A DNA stretch of 64,000 nucleotides from Eledone cirrhosa (taxonomy: Eukaryota; Mollusca; Cephalopoda; Octopoda; Eledonidae), in contig OZ024740.1 in the NCBI GenBank assembly GCA_964016885.1, positions 4,549,836-4,613,835 of the forward strand, in the 5' to 3' direction. This document shows, one piece after another, positions 56,910 through 64,000 of the stretch. The notes beneath the pieces are model-generated. The model saw only the letters and a list, made by a program, of their open reading frames with translations, did no database searches and had not been told where the DNA came from. Made by a program: the position numbers and the translations under genes. Numbering within the stretch: the stretch's first letter is position 1; each line of letters opens with the position of its first letter.

Positions 56910-59900
56910 GTTAGAAGGTTTCACTAGAGGGAACAGACCTGTTTGTGTGGGTTAGAACGTTTCACTAGAGGGAACAGAGCTGGTTGTGTGGGTTAGAAGG
57001 TTTCACTAGAGGCAACAGAGCTGGTTGTCTGGGTTAGAAGATTTCACTAGATGGAGCAGAGGTGGTTGTGTGTTGTTAGAAGGTTTCACTAGAGGGAACA
57101 GAGCTGGTTGTGTGGGTTAGAAGGGTTCACTAGAGGGAACAGAGTTGGTTGTATGGGTTAGAAGGTTTCACTAGAGGGAGCAGAGCTGGTTGTGTTGGTT
57201 CGAAGGTTTAACTAGAGGGAACAGACCTGTTTGTGTGGGTTAGAACGTTTCACTAGAGGGAACAGAGCTGGTTGTGTGGGTTAGAAGGTTTCACTAGAGG
57301 GAACAGACCTGGTTGTGTGGGTTAGAACGTTTCACTAGAGGGAACAGAGCTTGTTGTGTGGTTTACAAGGTTTCACTAGAGGGAACAGAGCTTGTGTGGG
57401 TTAGAAGGTTTAACTAGAGGGAACAGAGCTCGTTGTGTGGGTTAGAAGGTTTCACTAGAGGGAGCAGAGCTTGTTGTGTGGGTTAGAAGGTTTCACTAGA
57501 GGGAGCAGAGCTGGTTGTGTGGGTTAGAAGGTTTCACTAGAGGGAACAGAGCTGGTTGTGTGGGTTAGAAGTTTTCACTAGAGGCAACAGAGCTGGTTGT
57601 GTGGGTTAGAAGGTTTCGCTAGAGGGAGCAGAGCTGGTTGTGTGTTGTTAGAATGTTTCACTAGAGGTAACATTGCTGGTTGTGTGGGTTAGAAGGTTTC
57701 ACTAGAGGGAACAGAGCTGGTTGTGTGGGTTAGAAAGTTTCACTAGAGGGAGCAGAGCTGGTTGTGTGGGTTAGAAAGTTTCACTAGAGGGAACAGAGCT
57801 GGTTGTGTGGGTTAGAAGGTTTCACTAGAGGGAACAGAGCTGGTTGTGTGGGTTAGAAGGTTTCACTAGAGGGAACAGACCTGTTTGTGTGGGTTAGAAG
57901 GTTTCACTAGAGGGAACAGAGCTGGTTGTGTGGGTTAGAAGGTTTCACTAGAGGCAACAGAGCTGGTTGTCTGGGTTAGAAGATTTCACTAGAGGGAGCC
58001 GAGCTTGTTGTGTGGGTTAGAAGGTTTCACCAGAGGGAACAGAGCTTGTTGTATTGGTTAGAAGGTTTCACTAGAGAGAACAGAGCTGGTTGTGTTGGTT
58101 AGAAGGTTTCACTAGAGGCAACAGAGCTGTTTGTGTGGGTTAGAAGGTTTCACTAGATGGAACAGAGCTGGTTGTGTGGGTTAGAATGTTTCACTAGAGG
58201 GAGCAGAGCTGGTTGTGTGGGTTAGAAGGTTTCACTAGAGGGAACAGAGCTTGTTGTGTGGGTTAGAAGGTTTCACTAGAGGGAGCAGAGCTTGTTGTGT
58301 GGGTTAGAAGGTTTAACTAGAGGGAGCAGAGCTGGTTGTGTGGGTTAGAAGGTTTCACTAGAGGGAACAGAGCTGGTTGTGTGGGTTAGAAGATTTCACC
58401 AGAGGGAACAGAGATGGTTGTGTGGGTTAGAAAGTTTCACTAGAGGGAGCCGAGCTTGTTGTGTGGGTTAGAAGGTTTCACCAGAGGGAACAGAGCTTGT
58501 TGTATTGGTTAGAAGGTTTCACTAGAGAGAACAGAGCTGGTTGTGTTGGTTAGAAGGTTTCACTAGAGGCAACAGAGCTGTTTGTGTGGGTTAGAAGGTT
58601 TCACTAGATGGAACAGAGCTGGTTGTGTGGGTTAGAATGTTTCACTAGAGGGAGCAGAGCTGGTTGTGTGGGTTAGAAGGTTTCACTAGAGGGAACAGAG
58701 CTGGTTGTGTGGGTTAGAAGGCTTAACTAGACGGAACAGAGCTGGTTGTGTGTGTTAGAAGTTTTCACGAGAAGGAACAGAGCTTGTTGTGTGGGTTAGA
58801 AGGTTTCACTAGAGTGAACAGAGCTGGTTGTGTGGGCTAGAAGGTTTCACTAGTAGGAACAGAGCTGGTTGTGTGGGTTAGAAGGTTTCACTAGAGGCAA
58901 CAGAGCTGGTTGTGTGGGTTAGAAGGTATCACTAGAGGGACAGTGCTGGTTGTGTGGGTTAGAAGGTTTCGCTAGAGGGAACAGAGCTGGTTTTGTCGGT
59001 TAGAAGATTTCACTAGAGGGACAGTGGTGGTCGTGTGGGTTAGAAGGTTTCACTAGAGGGAACAGAGCTGGTTGTGTGGGTTAGAAGGTTTCACTAGAGG
59101 GAACAGAGCTGGTTGTGTGGGTTAGAAGGTTTCACTAGAGGGAGCAGTGCTGGTTGTGTGGGTTAGAAGGTTTCACTAGAGGCAACAGAGCTGGTTGTGT
59201 GGGTTAGAAGGTTTCACTAGAGGGAACAGAGCTGGTTGTGTGGGTTAGAAGGTTTAACTAGAGGGAGCAGTGCTGGTTGTGTGGGTTAGAAGGTTTCACT
59301 AGAGGGAACAGAGCTGGTTGTGTGGGTTAGAAGGTTTCACTAGAGGGAGCAGTGCTGGTTGTGTTGGTTAGAAGATTTCACTAGAGGGAGCAGTGCTGGT
59401 TGTGTGGGTTAGAAGGTTTCACTAGAGGGAACAGAGCTGGTTGTGTGGGTTAGAAGGTTTCACTAGAGGGAACAAAGCTGGTTGTGTGGGTTAGAAGGTT
59501 TCACTAGAGGGAGCAGTGCTGGTTGTGTGGGTTAGAAGGTTTCACTAGAGGGAACAGAGCTGGATGTGTCGGTTAGAAGATTTCACTAGAGGCAGCAGTG
59601 CTGGTTGTGTGGGCTAGAAGGTTTCACTAGAGGGAGCAGAGCTTGTTGTGTGGGTTAGAAGGTTTCACTAGAGGGAACAGAGCTGGTTGTGTGGGTTAGA
59701 AGGTTTCACCAGAAGGAACAGACCTGCTTGTGTTGGTTAGAATGTTTCACTAGAGGGAACAGACCTGTTTGTGTGGGTTAGAACGTTTCACTAGAGGGAA
59801 CAGAGCTGGTTGTGTGGGTTAGAAGGTTTCACTAGAGGGAACAGAGCTGGTTGTGTGGGCTAGAAGGTTTCACTAGTAGGAACAGAGCTGGTTGTGTGGG

Positions 59901-60499
59901 TTAGAAGGTTTCACTAGAGGCAACAGAGCTGGTTGTGTGGGTTAGAAGGTTTCACTAGAGGGAGCAGAGCTTGTTGTGTGGGTTAGAAGGTTTCACTAGA
60001 GGGAACAGAGCTGGTTGTGTGGGTTAGAAGGTTTCACCAGAAGGAACAGACCTGCTTGTGTTGGTTAGAAGATTTTACTAACTAGAGGGAACAGACCTGT
60101 TTGTGTGGGTTAGAACGTTTCACTAGAGGGAACAGAGCTGGTTGTGTGGGTTAGAAGGTTTCACTAGAGGGAACAGAGCTGGTTGTGTGGGCTAGAAGGT
60201 TTCACTAGTAGGAACAGAGCTGGTTGTGTGGGTTAGAAGGTTTCACTAGAGGCAACAGAGCTGGTTGTGTGGGTTAGAAGGTTTCACTAGAGGGACAGTG
60301 CTGGTTGTGTGGGTTAGAAGGTTTCACTAGAGGGAACAGAGCTGGTTTTGTCGGTTAGAAGATTTCACTAGAGGGACAGTGGTGGTCGTGTGGGTTAGAA
60401 GGTTTCACTAGTAGGAACAGAGCTGGTTGTGTGGGTTAGAAGGTTTCACTAGAGGCAACAGAGCTGGTTGTGTGGGTTAGAAGGTTTCACTAGAGGGAC
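56910..60499 (+). repeat. Higher-order repeat T, copy 2 (truncated)
   Basis: This copy follows T copy 1 at +4,960 as far as GGTCGTG at 60384 (paired with 55424). It then runs through CTAGTAGGAAC, CTAGAGGCAAC and GACAGTGCTGG monomers and stops near 60499, where the sequence restarts at the beginning of the unit. About 1.4 kb of the right end of the unit is therefore missing, including the 779-bp repeat. The 451-bp pair is kept (57998 and 58449). Confidence 0.88.
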
Positions 60500-63400
60500 A
60501 GTGCTGGTTGTGTGGGTTAGAACGTTTCACTAGAGGGAACAGAGCTGGTTGTGTGGGTTAGAAGGTTTCACTAGAGGCAACAGAGCTGGTTGTCTGGGTT
60601 AGAAGATTTCACTAGATGGAGCAGAGGTGGTTGTGTGTTGTTAGAAGGTTTCACTAGAGGGAACAGAGCTGGTTGTGTGGGTTAGAAGGGTTCACTAGAG
60701 GGAACAGAGTTGGTTGTTTGGGTTAGAAGGTTTCACTAGAGGGAGCAGAGCTGGTTGTGTTGGTTCGAAGGTTTAACTAGAGGGAACAGACCTGTTTGTG
60801 TGGGTTAGAACGTTTCACTAGAGGGAACAGAGCTGGTTGTGTGGGTTAGAAGGTTTCACTAGAGGGAACAGACCTGGTTGTGTGGGTTAGAACGTTTCAC
60901 TAGAGGGAACAGAGCTTGTTGTGTGGTTTACAAGGTTTCACTAGAGGGAACAGAGCTTGTGTGGGTTAGAAGGTTTAACTAGAGGGAACAGAGCTTGTTG
61001 TGTGGGTTAGAAGGTTTCACTAGAGGGAGCAGAGCTTGTTGTGTGGGTTAGAAGGTTTCACTAGAGGGAGCAGAGCTGGTTGTGTGGGTTAGAAGGTTTC
61101 ACTAGAGGGAACAGAGCTGGTTGTGTGTTGTTAGAATGTTTCACTAGAGGTAACATTGCTGGTTGTGTGGGTTAGAAGGTTTCACTAGAGGGAACAGAGC
61201 TGGTTGTGTGGGTTAGAAAGTTTCACTAGAGGGAGCAGAGCTGGTTGTGTGGGTTAGAAAGTTTCACTAGAGGGAACAGAGCTGGTTGTGTGGGTTAGAA
61301 GGTTTCACTAGAGGGAACAGAGCTGGTTGTGTGGGTTAGAAGGTTTCACTAGAGGGAACAGACCTGTTTGTGTGGGTTAGAAGGTTTCACTAGAGGGAAC
61401 AGAGCTGGTTGTGTGGGTTAGAAGGTTTCACTAGAGGCAACAGAGCTGGTTGTCTGGGTTAGAAGATTTCACTAGAGGGAGCCGAGCTTGTTGTGTGGGT
61501 TAGAAGGTTTCACCAGAGGGAACAGAGCTTGTTGTATTGGTTAGAAGGTTTCACTAGAGAGAACAGAGCTGGTTGTGTTGGTTAGAAGGTTTCACTAGAG
61601 GCAACAGAGCTGTTTGTGTGGGTTAGAAGGTTTCACTAGATGGAACAGAGCTGGTTGTGTGGGTTAGAATGTTTCACTAGAGGGAGCAGAGCTGGTTGTG
61701 TGGGTTAGAAGGTTTCACTAGAGGGAACAGAGCTTGTTGTGTGGGTTAGAAGGTTTCACTAGAGGGAGCAGAGCTTGTTGTGTGGGTTAGAAGGTTTCAC
61801 TAGAGGGAGCAGAGCTGGTTGTGTGGGTTAGAAGGTTTCACTAGAGGGAACAGAGCTGGTTGTGTGGGTTAGAAGATTTCACCAGAGGGAACAGAGATGG
61901 TTGTGTGGGTTAGAAAGTTTCACTAGAGGGAGCCGAGCTTGTTGTGTGGGTTAGAAGGTTTCACCAGAGGGAACAGAGCTTGTTGTATTGGTTAGAAGGT
62001 TTCACTAGAGAGAACAGAGCTGGTTGTGTTGGTTAGAAGGTTTCACTAGAGGCAACAGAGCTGTTTGTGTGGGTTAGAAGGTTTCACTAGATGGAACAGA
62101 GCTGGTTGTGTGGGTTAGAATGTTTCACTAGAGGGAGCAGAGCTGGTTGTGTGGGTTAGAAGGTTTCACTAGAGTGAACAGAGCTGGTTGTGTGGGCTAG
62201 AAGGTTTCACTAGTAGGAACAGAGCTGGTTGTGTGGGTTAGAAGGTTTCACTAGAGGCAACAGAGCTGGTTGTGTGGGTTAGAAGGTATCACTAGAGGGA
62301 CAGTGCTGGTTGTGTGGGTTAGAAGTGTTTCGCTAGAGGGAACAGAGCTGGTTTTGTCGGTTAGAAGATTTCACTAGAGGGACAGTGGTGGTCGTGTGGG
62401 TTAGAAGGTTTCACTAGAGGGAACAGAGCTGGTTGTGTGGGTTAGAAGGTTTCACTAGAGGGAACAGAGCTGGTTGTGTGGGTTAGAAGGTTTCACTAGA
62501 GGGAGCAGTGCTGGTTGTGTGGGTTAGAAGGTTTCACTAGAGGCAACAGAGCTGGTTGTGTGGGTTAGAAGGTTTCACTAGAGGGAACAGAGCTGGTTGT
62601 GTGGGTTAGAAGGTTTAACTAGAGGGAGCAGTGCTGGTTGTGTGGGTTAGAAGGTTTCACTAGAGGGAACAGAGCTGGTTGTGTGGGTTAGAAGGTTTCA
62701 CTAGAGGGAGCAGTGCTGGTTGTGTTGGTTAGAAGATTTCACTAGAGGGAGCAGTGCTGGTTGTGTGGGTTAGAAGGTTTCACTAGAGGGAACAGAGCTG
62801 GATGTGTCGGTTAGAAGATTTCACTAGAGGGAGCAGTGCTGGTTGTGTGGGCTAGAAGGTTTCACTAGAGGGAGCAGAGCTTGTTGTGTGGGTTAGAAGG
62901 TTTCACTAGAGGGAACAGAGCTGGTTGTGTGGGTTAGAAGGTTTCACCAGAAGGAACAGACCTGCTTGTGTTGGTTAGAATGTTTCACTAGAGGGAACAG
63001 ACCTGTTTGTGTGGGTTAGAACGTTTCACTAGAGGGAACAGAGCTGGTTGTGTGGGTTAGAAGGTTTCACTAGAGGGAACAGAGCTGGTTGTGTGGGCTA
63101 GAAGGTTTCACTAGTAGGAACAGAGCTGGTTGTGTGGGTTAGAAGGTTTCACTAGAGGCAACAGAGCTGGTTGTGTGGGTTAGAAGGTTTCACTAGAGGG
63201 AGCAGAGCTTGTTGTGTGGGTTAGAAGGTTTCACTAGAGGGAACAGAGCTGGTTGTGTGGGTTAGAAGGTTTCACCAGAAGGAACAGACCTGCTTGTGTT
63301 GGTTAGAAGATTTTACTAACTAGAGGGAACAGACCTGTTTGTGTGGGTTAGAACGTTTCACTAGAGGGAACAGAGCTGGTTGTGTGGGTTAGAAGGTTTC

Positions 63401-64000
63401 ACTAGAGGGAACAGAGCTGGTTGTGTGGGCTAGAAGGTTTCACTAGTAGGAACAGAGCTGGTTGTGTGGGTTAGAAGGTTTCACTAGAGGCAACAGAGCT
63501 GGTTGTGTGGGTTAGAAGGTTTCACTAGAGGGACAGTGCTGGTTGTGTGGGTTAGAAGGTTTCACTAGAGGGAACAGAGCTGGTTTTGTCGGCTAGAAGA
63601 TTTCACTAGAGGGACAGTGGTGGTCGTGTGGGTTAGAAGGTTTCACTAGAGGGAACAGAGCTGGTTGTGTGGGTTAGAAGGTTTCACTAGAGGGAACAGA
63701 GCTGGTTGTGTGGGTTAGAAGGTTTCACTAGAGGGAGCAGTGCTGGTTGTGTGGGTTAGAAGGTTTCACTAGAGGGAACAGAGCTGGTTGTGTGGGTTAG
63801 AAGGTTTCACTAGAGGGAACAGAGCTGGTTGTGTGGGTTAGAAGGTTTAACTAGAGGGAGCAGTGCTGGTTGTGTGGGTTAGAAGGTTTCACTAGAGGGA
63901 ACAGAGCTGGTTGTGTGGGTTAGAAGGTTTCACTAGAGGGAGCAGTGCTGGTTGTGTGGGTTAGAAGATTTCACTAGAGGGAGCAGTGCTGGTTGTGTGG
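60500..64000 (+). repeat. Higher-order repeat T, copy 3 (cut by window end)
   Basis: The third copy restarts at the GAACGTTTC monomer (60516, paired with 56951 at +3,565). Offsets then step to +3,483 (TTGCTGG at 57673 and 61156) and +3,238 (TTTTACTAACTAG at 60073 and 63311). The steps are two and about six monomers lost. The 451-bp pair remains (61481 and 61932). After GGTCGTG at 63622 it follows copy 1 and not the truncated copy 2, at +8,198 from 55424, and continues beyond the window. A one-base insertion, GAAGTGTTTCGC, lies near 62324. Confidence 0.88.

Larger units (their letters stand above)
1..64000 (+). repeat. 41-bp satellite array filling the window
   Basis: The whole window is a head-to-tail array of one 41-bp monomer, about 1,560 copies by length, all in the same orientation. 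Landmarks from the GG before TTGTG are GTGTGGGTTAG (5-15), AAGG (16-19), TTTCACTAGAGGG (20-32) and CAGAGCT (35-41). Counting between successive TCACTAG motifs near the start (61, 102, 143) gives exactly 41. The consensus has 16 G, 11 T, 10 A and 4 C, about 49% GC with strong + strand G excess, and no CpG. Most monomers differ from consensus by zero to five bases; indels are rare and small. Because 41 is not a multiple of 3, each frame shifts at every monomer, and the TAG triplets in GGTTAG and ACTAG close all three + frames; TAG, TAA and TGA on the complement do the same. I see no non-repeat sequence anywhere, and both window ends lie inside the array. The satellite family is not one I recognise. 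Confidence 0.98.

Noticed and set aside
1..64000. CRISPR array
   Set aside because: Regular spacing and repeats could suggest one, but there are no variable spacers: the whole 41 bp is repeated, with no repeat/spacer alternation and no cas genes.
1..64000. True telomere
   Set aside because: GGGTTAG occurs once per 41 bp and never in consecutive TTAGGG-type copies, so this is not a telomeric tract.
1..64000. Coding repeat protein gene (a repetitive surface or structural protein)
   Set aside because: A 41-bp period is not a multiple of three and stop codons recur in every frame on both strands, so no long repetitive protein can be encoded.
1..64000. Transposon, retroelement or viral remnants between units
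   Set aside because: At each unit junction that I checked (1749, 4284, 7186, 9901, 11702, 13683, 36046, 44239, about 51621, 60500) the sequence passes from one monomer subtype to another with no inserted foreign bases.

Overview
The window is one unbroken tandem-repeat array. From base 1 to base 64000 it consists of direct, same-strand copies of a 41-bp monomer, about 1,560 by length, and the array runs off both ends. I found no unique-sequence island, transposon, RNA gene, CRISPR array or credible protein gene. This is satellite or megaminisatellite DNA, so a eukaryotic nuclear genome assembled from long reads is the likely source. The consensus contains no CpG although G is very abundant, which fits a CpG-methylating genome such as a vertebrate's, but that is a weak inference. 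I do not recognise the monomer as a named satellite.

Monomer: numbered from the GG before TTGTG, it has GTGTGGGTTAG at positions 5-15, AAGG at 16-19, TTTCACTAGAGGG at 20-32, and CAGAGCT at 35-41. The + strand is G-rich (16 G, 11 T, 10 A, 4 C). Two families interleave over most of the window: GAACAG followed by CTGG, and GAGCAG followed by CTTG. Marked subtypes lie on top of these (TTGG for TTAG, GACAAGAG, GAATAG, AATAGAGAGAAC, TAGACGCAAC, CAGTGCTGG, CTAGTAGGAAC and others). They act as barcodes for higher-order structure.

Layout, from barcode spacing: (1) 1-1748, leading segment with a 1,189-bp (29-monomer) internal spacing; (2) 1749-9900, three copies of a unit of about 2.5-2.9 kb, offsets 2,535 and 2,619; (3) 9901 to about 15050, four copies, complete or deleted, of a 1.7-1.8 kb unit; (4) about 13690-22400, two copies of a 4.4-4.9 kb unit; (5) about 21190-32900, two copies of a unit of about 7.2 kb, the first holding an internal 2.2-2.4 kb duplication; (6) 32155 to about 39735, two copies of a 3,891-bp unit; (7) 37143-51621, two copies of a 7.1-7.4 kb unit that itself contains part of (6); (8) about 51950-64000, three copies, partly truncated, of a 4,960-bp unit with nested 451-, 779- and 1,355-bp repeats and a different mix of subtypes.

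Offsets between copies nearly always change by whole multiples of about 41 bp. Growth and loss therefore kept monomer register, as expected of unequal exchange or replication slippage within homologous repeats. No function is encoded in any way I can read. Interest lies in the nested segmental amplification, the boundary in subtype composition near 51.6 kb, and the G-rich, telomere-like heptamer in most monomers. Unit boundaries are by-eye estimates, usually good to one monomer.
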